A stretch of 64,000 bases of DNA from Conchocele bisecta (Eukaryota > Mollusca > Bivalvia > Lucinida > Thyasiridae): contig CM055275.1 in assembly GCA_029237695.1 (NCBI GenBank), positions 7,824,899 through 7,888,898 on the forward strand. Direction: 5' to 3'. The first letter of the stretch is position 1; every line of letters starts with the position of its first letter. Under the pieces are notes generated by a model, which saw only the letters and a program-made list of their open reading frames with translations, had not been told where the DNA came from and searched no databases. Both the position numbers and the translations under genes were made by a program. Below are positions 23,801 through 35,800 of the stretch, piece by piece.

Positions 23801-26800
23801 GAGGGGTATATAGTTTTCGCCTTTCCGTCTGGCCATAAATGTGCGTTAATGTTTGTGTTTTACGGTCCATGTGACGGCCGGGTGTATCCATGAGACCCTA
23901 CTCCCTGGCTCTAGTTGTTATATCTATAATATTTGTGAGTATTGGTACCAATCACCAAATAATTGAAGTAAAATGTTAATTATACAATAGTTTCATAAAG
24001 CTGATGTCAGCCTGTGACACAATATATCATATGTACCATCTCTCCATCTCGGCGTCAATTAATATCCAACATGACCACTCATAAAATAAAACTTGTAAGG
24101 AAACCGATTTAAAAAAACATTTAAGCCATAATCACTGTTGTAGTAGTGCCACAATATTCGTTGCTAAACATCCGTGGATGATACATGTGACACTTGTGGT
24201 CCCTGCTGACTGGGTGTCATCTCCGTTATTGCAATGTAAACCTTGTAATGATGTGTTCAATGTATGGACAATGTCTGTGTAGTTTATATCTGACAGGCTG
24301 TCATCTCATTTACTGCAATGGTCACCTTGTGCATTTCAATGTATGGACTTTGACTGTGTGGCTTATGTCTGTTTGACTGCCATCTCAGTTACTGCATGGA
24401 TGGACTATGTCTGCGTGGTTTATGTCTGACAAATAGCCTGTACATTGTAGAACTTCACAATCTCGCGTGTGCATAAATGACGTAATATGTCACGTTTGAT
24501 GACACAATATATCATCTTGTAAAATTACGAGTCCCACATCCGGTTCCTTTAAGCCCTTTCTAGTGAGTTTGTGCTTCAGTGCTTTGGATGATATGTTTAT
24601 TTTATTATTATTTGTTGATGGCTTCACTACTTAGAAACGGGTGTGCTGTCATTAAAGGGATTGTGTATCAAATGGTACCAGCCCGAAGCACAGGTTTTTG
24701 AACAGACGATCAGTATGTTTGGGGTCATATGGGTATTTTGGGTAGATATGGGTTGGTTTCGTTGGCTTTGGGTAACTACTAAATAAATGCTCAATCATTA
24801 CATACGGCAGAAATCTCAATCATCTACACATTAACCGCTATGAACTTTCCGACACCTTTTATACTGTCAAAATACCCACAAAGAAACAAATGAATGAAAC
24901 GTGTTGCAATATTTTGCCAATACAATTTCCAACATGCGTTGCCTTCATACCAATTATATCATCAATGTTCAACCACAAACTCCAAATTCGGGATTCAGGA
25001 TACATATATCAATCTGCTGATGCCGATAGAATACGTGAACTGCACGAGACTTTCTGGTGAGCACTCAAAGCGGAGGTTACACGCGTTGTGCGCCATTTGA
25101 TTATATAGCCATTTCCCGCGATGTGTTAATGTCCACTACGTTACGTCTGTCAGCCAATGGACGTCGCGCTGTGAAGTTGTAAACACTGTGTGTAACCAAA
25201 TTTCCCCGCTTTCAGAACTCGATCATCTATCCAATAATATTTGACGTTTTTCATACGATGTATTAATGTTTGACTTGCATTGGCGGTTCAGGCCAAATAT
25301 AATAATCTAAGCAAACAATTTAGGACCGGGTTTATTTTTAGTGCCGTAATAAATGATGGGTGCTACATTGACGGTATGGAGAAAAGGTGCAGATCCTGAT
25401 CAGACCGTGCGGATGTACAGGTTTATCTGGATCTACACTGAATTCAAAACCGATAGGCCACATGTCCTCAGTCACAGCCACATATCCAGACATATACATG
25501 CGTAATAGCAAACGTGTTATGATCCAACACATCAGTGCATGTGTACATGTGTGTGTTTGCCTCAACCAGGATGTTAATATGTGACTGATTTTGATTGTTA
25601 TTTATTTTAGAATAATTACAGCAAAGTGCACATAGTCAACAAGAGGCAGGTCGAGCTGGTTATTGTTGTCTCCTGATCAGCTGCATCTACATGTAACGTG
25701 TGTAGGCAGCCTGCTATGATCTCCACATGTATTTGTTGAATATCAGAATAATCCATTTGCTGTTCTGCATACAGTAAATATCATAGTCAGATAACATGGA
25801 TGTGGCGGTTCATCTGGGGGCATACAGGCCACAATGGCAAAGTATGTATACGCCATATTGTCTTGTAAAGTATTATACATTATTATAATGGTTGGCTAGC
25901 TAATGTATGCCAGCATGTGGCTTAAATGTACGATGACTGACATGTTGAGGGTGAGTTGTCACTGGTACTGCACTTCGCACCGGTGTAAAATGTTTCGCAC
26001 CGAAAAATGCACCGGTTTTATGATGAGATGCCACTCAACTATAATTAGAGCTATCGCATAAATGCATTTTTCGTCTAGTAATTGGCGCAAATGTCTGAAT
26101 AGTAATTCACTGGGAATCCGGCTCCTACTTCGGCGTGAAGCAGTTTACTCTGGCGCGGAGTGCAGCAAATGTTTTTGTGAGAAACTGTAATTAACTGGTT
26201 TATGTCTACCTTTTTATGAAAAGTCAATATTCTGTCGTATTTGACAAACAAAAACTAGATTATACCGTAATTATACATGTGTCAAACATAATTCCTACCT
26301 CTGTCCAACATTATTCCAGCCGGTGTCAAACATAATACCTACCTGTGTGAAACATAATTCCTGCATGTGTCAAACAGAATTCCCACATTTGATGAACATA
26401 CTTTCTACCTGTGTCAAACATAATATCTACCTGTGTCAAATATATTTCATACCTGTCCTGTGTTCCTACCTGTGTCAAATACAATTTATACATGTGTCAA
26501 ACATAATTCCTACCTGTGTCAAGCATAACTCCTACATGTGTCGAACATAATTGCTACCCGTGTCAAACATAATTCCTACCTGTGTCAAACATTATTCCTA
26601 CATGTGTTAAACATAATTCCTACCTGTATCAGACATAATTCCTACCTCTGTCAAACATAATTCCTACCTGTGTCAAACATAATTCCTACCTGTATGAGAC
26701 ATAATTCCTACCTCTGTCAAACATAATTCCTACCTCTGTCAAACATAATTCCTACCTGTGTCAAACATAATTCCTACCTCTGTCAAACATAATTCCTACA

Positions 26801-29800
26801 TGTGTCCAACATAATTCCTACCTCTGTCCAACATTATTCCTCCCTCTGTCCAACGTTACTCATATGTGTCCAAGGTAATTCATATCTGTGTCCAACATAA
26901 TTCCTACATGTGTCAAACATAATTCCTACATGTGTGCAACATAATTCCTACCTCTGTCCAACATTAGTCCTCCCTCTGTCCAACATTTCTCATATGTGTC
27001 CAACATAATTCCTATCTGTGTCAAACATAATTCCTACCTCTGTCAAACATAATTCCTACCTCTGTCAAACATACTTCCTACCTCTGCTACACATACGTCA
27101 TTGATCTGTCAAATTTAATTCGTACCTCTGTCAAACAAAATTCCCATGTGTCAAACATAATTCCTACCTGTCTCCAATATAATTTCTACATGTCTCCAAC
27201 ATAATTCCTACTTGTGTCAAACATAATTCCTACCTGTCTGAAAGATAATTCCTACCTAGGTCAAACATAATTCCTACCTGTGCGAAACATAATTCATACC
27301 TAATTAAAACACAATTCTTACCATTGTCAAAAATAATTCCTACCTGTGGCAAACATAATTCCTACATGTGTCAAACATAATTATTACCTGTATGATGTAT
27401 AGTTAGCTTGGAGTTTGCTCCTGAGTATGGGTTTTTCCCGATGTGTATTTAGCTTAGAGTTAGCCTCTCTGTATGAAATTTTGCCGATGTGTATTTAGCT
27501 TAGAGTTTGCCTATCTGTATGCAATTTCCCGATGTGTATTTAGCTCGGGGCTTGCACCTTTCTATGGGATGTGCTACCTTATCACACCTCCATATTACTC
27601 CGCTAACGATTCCGGAAAACGTACAATATTTCTATAAATGTGTCTGCGCCTTGAAAAATGGGGCTGGTGGGATTTGTGACCAATGCAGATCCTGATCAAA
27701 TAGCAATCTCCTGTAGCCTGATAGCGATATATATTGCTTATTCGAAGCACGGCTGGTGCTTCACTGATGTGAACAGTGCAGACCCTGATCATCCTGGATA
27801 TACACTGGTCGCAAAATCGATAAGCCCCATTTCTCCAGTCACATCCACAAATGATGATACAAGTTCAAAAAACTGATTTGGAGTGAATGCAGATATAAGT
27901 TCTCTAAAACTTATCAATTGTTTATATTATATATTGAAATACATATTAGACAAATATCCAAAACGTGTGACAATGCATACATGTAAGGGCCCATACATGG
28001 ACCGCGGCTTATAATCACCATATACACGCCTATATGGTGACCATACAGGTAGTAACACAATAATGCAGTTGTCACTGTGTGGTGCTCGTCTAGTTGTGAC
28101 TGTGTGGTGTTCGTCTGGTTGTCACTGTGTGGTGCTCGTCTAGTAGTCACTGTGTGGTGCCCGTCTTGTTGTCACCTTGTGGTGCTCGTCTTGTTGTCAC
28201 CGTGTGGTGTTCGTATAGTTGTCACCGTGTGATGCTCGTCTAGTTGTTACTATGTGGTGCTCGTCTAATTGTCACTGTGTGGTGCTCGTGTATATGTCAC
28301 TGTGTGGTGCTCGCCTAGTTGTCAATGTGTGGTGTTCGTCTAGTTGTCACTGTGCGGTGCTCGTGTAGCTGTTACTGTGTGGTGCCCGTCTAGTTTCCAC
28401 TGGGTGGTGCTCGTCTAGTTGTCACCGTGTGGTGTTCGTATAGTTGACACCGTGTGGTGCTCGTCTAGTTGTCAATGTGTGGTGCTCGTCTAGCTGTCAC
28501 TATGTGGTGCTCGAGTAGCTGTTACTGTGTGGTGCTCGTCTAGTTGTCACTGTGTGATGTTCGACTAGTTGGCATTGTGTGGTGCTCGTCTAGTAGTCAC
28601 GTGTGGCACCCGTCTAGTTGTCACCCGTGTCGTGCTCGTCTTGTGTCACCGTGTGGTGTTCGTATAGTTGTCACCGTGTGTGCTGTTCTAAGTTGTCACC
28701 GTGTGGTGCTCGGCTAGTTGTCAATGTGTGGTGCTCGTCTAGTTGTCACTGTGTGGTGCTCGTGTAGCTGTTACTGTGTGTTGCTCATCTGGTTGATACT
28801 GTGTGATGTTCGTCTAGTTGTAACTGTGTGGATGCTAGATCTAGTAGTCACTGTGTGGTGCCCGTCTAGTGTCCCTTCGTCGTGCTCGTTCCTAGTTGTC
28901 ACCGTGTGGTTTTCGTATAGTTGTCACTGTGTGGTGCTCGTCTAGTTGTCACTGTGTTATGATTGTGTAGTATCACTGTGTGTGTTTTCGTTTAGTTGTC
29001 AATGGGTGGTGCTCGTCAGTGTCACTGTGTGTTGCTTGTGTAGATGTCACTGTGTGGTGTTCGTCTAGTTTTCAATGTGTGGTGCTCGTATAGCTGTCAC
29101 TATGTGGTGCTCGAGTAGCTCTTACTGTGTGGTGCTCGTCTAGTTGTCACTGTGTGATGTTCGACTAGTTGGCATTGTGTGGTGCTCGTCTAGTAGTCAC
29201 TGTGTGGCACCCGTCTAGTTGTCACCGTGTCGTGCTCGTCTTGTTGTCACCGTGTGGTGTTCGTATAGTTGTCACCGTGTGGTGCTGTTCTAGTTGTCAC
29301 CGTGTGGTGCTCGGCTAGTTGTCAATGTGTGGTGCTCGTCTAGTTGTCACTGTGTGGTGCTCGTGTAGCTGTTACTGTGTGTTGCTCATCTGGTTGATAC
29401 TGTGTGATGTTCGTCTAGTTGTAACTGTGTGGTGCTAGATCTAGTAGTCACTGTGTGGTGCCCGTCTAGTGTCCCCTTGTCGTGCTCGTCTAGTTGTCAC
29501 CGTGTGGTTTTCGTATAGTTGTCACTGTGTGGTGCTCGTCTAGTTGTCACTGTGTTATGATTGTGTAGATATCACTGTGTGGTGTTCGTTTAGTTGTCAA
29601 TGGGTGGTGCTCGTCTAGTTGTCACTGTGTGTTGCTTGTGTAGATGTCACTGTGTGGTGTTCGTCTAGTTTTCAATGTGTGGTGCTCGTATAGCTGTCAC
29701 TATGTGGTGCTCGAGTAGCTCTTACTGTGTGGTGCTCGTCTAGTTGTCACTGTGTGATGTTCGACTAGTTGGCATTGTGTGGTGCTCGTCTAGTAGTCAC

Positions 29801-32800
29801 TGTGTGGCACCCGTCTAGTTGTCACCGTGTCATGCTCGTCTTGTTGTCAATGTGTGGTGTTCATATAGTTGTCACCGTGTGGTGCTGGTCTAGTTGTCAC
29901 CGTGTGGTGCTCGGCTAGTTGTCAATGTGTGGTGCTCGTCTAGTTGTCACTGTGTGGTGCTCGTGTAGCTGTTACTGTGTGTTGCTCATCTGGTTGATAC
30001 TGTGTGATGTTCGTCTAGTTGTAACTGTGTGGTGCTAGATCTAGTAGTCACTGTGTGGTGCCCGTCTAGTGTCCCCTTGTCGTGCTCGTCTAGTTGTCAC
30101 CGTGTGGTTTTCGTATAGTTGTCACTGTGTGGTGCTCGTCTAGTTGTCACTGTGTTATGATTGTGTAGATGTCACTGTGTGGTGTTCGTTTAGTTGTCAA
30201 TGGGTGGTGCTCGTCTAGTTGTCACTGTGTGTTGCTTTTGTAGATGTCACTGTGTGGTGTTCGTCTAGTTTTCAATGTGTGGTGCTCGTATAGTTGTCAC
30301 TGTATGGTGTTCGTCTAGTTGTCACTGGGTGGTGCCCGTCTAGTTGTGACTGTGTGTGTTCGTCTAGTTGTCACTGGGTGGTGCTCGTCTAGTTGTCACT
30401 GTGTGGTGCTCGTGTAGATGTCACTGCGTGGTGTTCGTCTTGTTGTCAATGTGTGGTGCTCGTCTAGTTGTCACTGTCTGGTGCTGTTGTAGCTGTTACT
30501 GTGTGGTGCTCGTCTAGTTGTCACTATGTGGTGTTCGTCTAGTTGTCACTGTGTGGTTTCCGTCTAGTTGTCACCATGTGGTGCTCGTCTAGTTGCCACG
30601 TCTAGTTGTGACTGTGGTGTTCGTGTAGCTGTTAATGTGTGGTGCTCGTCTAGTTGCCACTGTGTGGTGCTCGTCTAGTTGTCACTGTGTGGTCTTCGTC
30701 TAGTTGTAACTGTGTGGTGCTCGTCTTTTTCTCACTGTATGGTGCTCGTCTAGTTGTCACTGTGTTATGTTTGTGTGGTTGTCACGGTGGAGTGTTCGTC
30801 TAGTTGTCACCGTGTTGTGATCGTCTAGTTGTCACTGTGTGGTGCTCGTCCGGTTGGTAATGTGTGGTGATCGTCTAGTTGTCACCTTGTGGTGTTTGTC
30901 TATTGTCTGTTCCACGAAATGCTGCCCAAGATTTATTGCTGTAAAAACACTCCAAGCTGCTTATTTTTTTACATAAAACAATGTAAAACTATTTTTTTAG
31001 AAATGAGCCTTTCATTTCAAGAAAATCCGTCTAATAACAAAGTTATTTCGAATAAACAGTCATGGATGGGCTTTTGCCTTATAAATTAATTTCACCGAAT
31101 TTTAATTGTTGACAATAAAACAAGAAACTGCTATTGCAATAATCACTTCCGGTAAACAACAACAACAACTATTATTGCGAACTGAACAGAAATTCTTAAT
31201 AAATTTGTTTATTAACAGCATTTTCGGCATATATAACTCAAACAATTTGCATTAAAATATATCAATTAATCATTTAATCTTCATATATTTAGCGAATATT
31301 ATTCATCCATAAGGTTCCAAGTCGATCTGATACTACTGCTAATACGTCCTAATGTATTGTAAATTGTGAATGCTAACGAACTTGATTCGATTAACCTGGT
31401 GACCTTCACCAACCAATCAGCGTTTAGTAAACCAAGTTGTCCGCCGGAAATTCGTCCGGCAAAGAAACTGGCTCACAGGAAGTGACAGTATACTTCCGCC
31501 GGAAATGACGTATATATGGTGTTCCCAAGTCATACCATTAGAGAAGGTAGATTTACACCGGTGTCGATGTGTGAGGATATGTGCAATTAATTTTGCGTGG
31601 TAGGAACAGCGTGCCAACCTCAGCTTGGCGTTGTCAATAGATACGAAAGCTGTAGCAGATGATGATGACATCATGTTGTATTTTGACCAAATTCTCGGCA
31701 TTTTCTTCTGGAATTCTTGTACGAACACCGAGAAATGGAGGCTCGATTCCTTTATTTTTCAACCTGGCAAGATTTGCTCTCATAAATACAAGGTTAGTGT
31801 CTTTTTTTTAATGATGAAATCCAGCAAGCAGTTCCATGCTAGAAACAATTTGAAAATCTGACCGCACGTGACATTTTAACATGATTGCAACCCTGCATTC
31901 AAATCTTGATTTATGGCTATTACTTCATTATAGGACCGAATTTAAAAAAATAAAAATATGGCTCACTGCTAAATTGTTCTGAAAAATGATTTTATGGAAA
32001 CAAATAAGAGTTTTAGGGTGTTTAAATAGGTGTAAAAGTTGGGCAGGTTAACGTGAAACAGACAGTAGTTGTCTCTGTGCGGTGTTCGTCTAGTTGTCAC
32101 AGTGTGGTGCTTGTCCAGACGTCACTATGTGGTGCTCGTCTAGTTGTCACTGTGTGCTGCTCGTCTAGTTGTCACTGTGTGGTTCTCGTCTAGTTGTCAC
32201 CGTGTGGTGCTCGTCAGTTATATCACTCATTTACCAGTTACGGCGGCCTGAGAGACATGTAGCACATGCATACCTGCTACCGTACGTGCTGAACAATTCA
32301 TTGCGTCTCTCGATTGACGTTATATTTAAGAATGTGACATGGCTTATAAATAGATCCATACATATGTCATACCGCAGATACATTTCAAGGGTTTTTATTT
32401 GTCAGTTTGACAGGTAAGATAAGCCCATGTTGTCAGTCAAGCCTATCAGCCAGGCTAGTGTCAAAATGGTGGCGTGTCGAGGCAAAGTCGAAAACAAATG
32501 ATTTCAGAAACATATCTGCATATTATCCGACACATATCTGTAGTGACTGGAAATGAAAATCAAATGTAAGATTGTGTAGACTTGTATACGTTTGGGTTGA
32601 TCTCATGTGGTGGTATACATAACGTCATGACAGCATACCGTTTGGGGACACGCTTTACATCCACCAGGTCGCTTACATGTGTATGTTCTGGATTCTGCGG
32701 TATGATATATACACCTTAGTTGAATTCAGATTCAGACAGACAATATGACAATTAATTTGTCATACCGCAGATAAGTTTCTCGGCTTTTGATTGGCTAGCT

Positions 32801-35800
32801 TGCCTGGTCATATATATATATGACCTGCCAAGGCCGTCGGACATACAGGAATTGCGTTTCCCCTCCGGCGCCTCGCGTCCAATGAAGAACATTTTGCAAG
32901 CGTCTACCGATTGCGAATTGTATTCCTCACTAAACACAATAAAACCCCGAATTTATCAATACAAGTAACAAATTGTACACTAAAAACCAGTCTATATTGA
33001 TTTATTTTTTCCATAAATATTCTTCGCTCATCAAAATATGAGCGAAAAATTAGCCAAAATAACGAAAATTGCTTTTCAAATCTCAACGCGCTTGCCTTCG
33101 TGACACGGCTATATTTAGGTCACAAACTATGGGTTCCACGCACGAAACCGCGGCGTAGCAATGACAGCGAATGTTTGGGAACCAGTCGCATTATTCTAGA
33201 GGCGCCAAAGGGAGAGCAGATCGATAGAGCAGTGGAATATAAATTAAATTACACTGTCTTGCTTGGGGACAAATCGGTTTTTGGCTTATTCCGTTTTGCT
33301 ACCAAAACAATGGGACTTGTTATTGGAACCTGTTCAGTTTCTGAAACTGTGGTAATAATACCTCTTTCTAACAGATCGTCTAATTGATGGCGCAAAACCT
33401 GTTTCTTGTCAGGGGGTAAACGGTATGGACGCTGATGCTTAGATGAAGCATCTGGTTTCAAGTGAATCTGGTGCTTGACAATCTCAGTATAGCCAAGTTC
33501 AGGGTTCTCATCAGTCATAAATACAGATTTATGACGGTACAAACAGTTGTAGACTTTCTCTGCTTGATCAGCTGATAACTGATCACCTACCTGGCAATAT
33601 GACTTGAACTTGTCCAAACTAACATTGTCAGGACCAGGTGACTTACATACATCATCAGAACTATAGGTACGTGCATTTTCTTTCTCTAATTTGACATGTG
33701 CACATGAAAATGGTATCAAGTCTACCGAATTGTCACACAGTTTAAAGCTAGCCAAAATAGCCCCTTTATTTACATATACAGTTTCGTTGCTTGGGTTCAA
33801 CAATTTCACAGCAACAGAGTGACCCGACTACAAGTAACCACATATTTGGCTACCATTAAACCCTTGTGCGACATTTCAGCATGACCAACACAGATACCCT
33901 GCATACCAATCCTAACATCACCAGACAACTTGGCAGTGACAATACATTCAGAGTTGGGATTTATAACAACTGTAGTTTTACAACGGATTTTAGTATTGTT
34001 TTTTACCCCAGCAAATGACGTACATGTGCTTTTGCTAAAATCAAGGACTATACCATTATCCCTCATGTAACCAGTGCCAAGAAGTAAGGGATGTGATGAC
34101 GTTTCCAAAATGTAAACACTTATACAAGTTGATTTCTGTGCAGATACACTGTAAATGCGAATGCTGGCTGTTCCATAAATATTGACAGACTGATCATTAG
34201 CCAATAAGATATTTGATGAAGATAGCTGAAAGTTATCAATTTGAGATTTGGGTATCATATTATATAACTTCTTTGATACAATATTGATGGAACTGCCAGA
34301 ATCCAACAAAGCAGTGACCAGGTGTATTGCCTACAGAACATGGTAGTACAAAAAGTTATCGACATCAACATTGTGAACATGGCTTGTATCTTCATCTGTA
34401 TCTGGGGAATCTGAAATGGACTGAGAAACATGCGCGTATTGATCAGTTACAATGTTTGTTTGGCCTGAGAGTGGCGCGTCATTCCCAGGCCGTTCGCGTT
34501 TTAAATAAATCTGGACAACGTTTGGCGATATGAGCGTCACTACCACAAAGTTGGCAGTTTGTTTCCAGTTTGGGGACAGTGTTTCTGGGATTCTGTAGGC
34601 ATTCTTTGGCACCGTGCCCAAACTGGTCGCAAAGCTGTGACAACTAAGTGTAGGCATTTTCGGGCCTTGGCCTGTCCAGTGGCAACGTGATTTAACGTGG
34701 TTTAGGCCACCACCACACCTGTAGCAGGTAAGCGCACGCGACTGGTTCCAACGCGATTCTTGGTTCGGTACGCCAGTCGTACTTCTGGTGGAAACTGCTG
34801 CAACCGATTCACCCGATAGTCGATAACCATGTGCTTCGCCGATTTTCGTGACATGAAGTGCATCGCGCAGATTTTCCACTCGGCTGCACGCACGAAGAAC
34901 GCAAGTTTAGACGGCAGACCCTCGATGAAACGATATGTCATATCACGATTGGATTTCGCCAGCCTCTTTCCCTTCTGGCAAATAAGGGAGTGGTACTCTT
35001 CCATAGTTGTGTAGGCGATAAAATCATGTTGTTGAAAGCTGCTTCTTCAGCAATTAACGCCGGATTATTTACATCGCAGTACTAAACCGCTTCAAATACT
35101 GCCTTTAATGCCGTCCACGATACTTTATGGATGGTGTTCAGGTCCCTGTACCATATTAATGAAGGACTTGCAGGTGTAAATGGAATGCTGCAACCGCTTT
35201 CGGATCTTCATTGGAAATGTTCGACAATGTTCGATACGATTCAAACTCGTCCAAAAATTTTAATGGATCCTCGTTCATATATCCACTAAACTTTCGAATG
35301 ACCTTCTCAGATGGAGGGTACTGTACAATTATTGTTTGAGGTGTAGATCTAACAACATTGTCATTTTGATGGAGGCGGAATCTGGGAAAGAAAGTCATTT
35401 GTGTATGGTGTACTGGCACTGGGTCTTGAAGGCGTATGAAAGACGGGTGAGGTCAGCTGAGCATCGTCCGTGAGAAACGGATTTGAATAATTCATGATTA
35501 CGATGAGTATGACGGCTTGTCATTCGCAGAGCTAGGGACGAGTTGGTTCGTGGGCGAGTAGCATGAGTAGACAGAAAACAAATTCATTCGTCTTGTTCAA
35601 TGTTGGAACTTTAGATTCTCCACCATGTCTTGCTTGGGGAAATAGCAAGATCGTTTTCGATAACGAACAAAGTAGATGTGCTTCGTAATACTGTTTTTAA
35701 TAGTCAGCAAACATAAAGGCGCAGTGATATCGATCTGCTAGCGTTCTTGCCCATGTGCTTCCGCAAGGGAGATCACTCTGTTCCGCCAACACTAAAAGTC

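Larger units (their letters stand above)
33255..35640 (-). mobile_element. internally deleted Ty3/gypsy element
   Basis: On the - strand the order is LTR end, primer-binding site, gag, protease and the start of pol, then an abrupt end inside the region preceding the RT palm. The 15-base LTR terminus TGTCTTGCTTGGGGA occurs at 35626-35640, and again at 33255-33269 fused directly to pol. The pol-LTR fusion suggests a deletion of most of RT, RNase H and integrase. Frameshifts disrupt gag. It is unrelated in sequence to the element at 6433-10847. How far the 5' LTR extends to the right is unclear. Confidence 0.82.

Noticed and set aside
26274..30903. CRISPR array
   Set aside because: The repeats are directly adjacent with no unique spacers, and the genome is eukaryotic. 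They are minisatellites.
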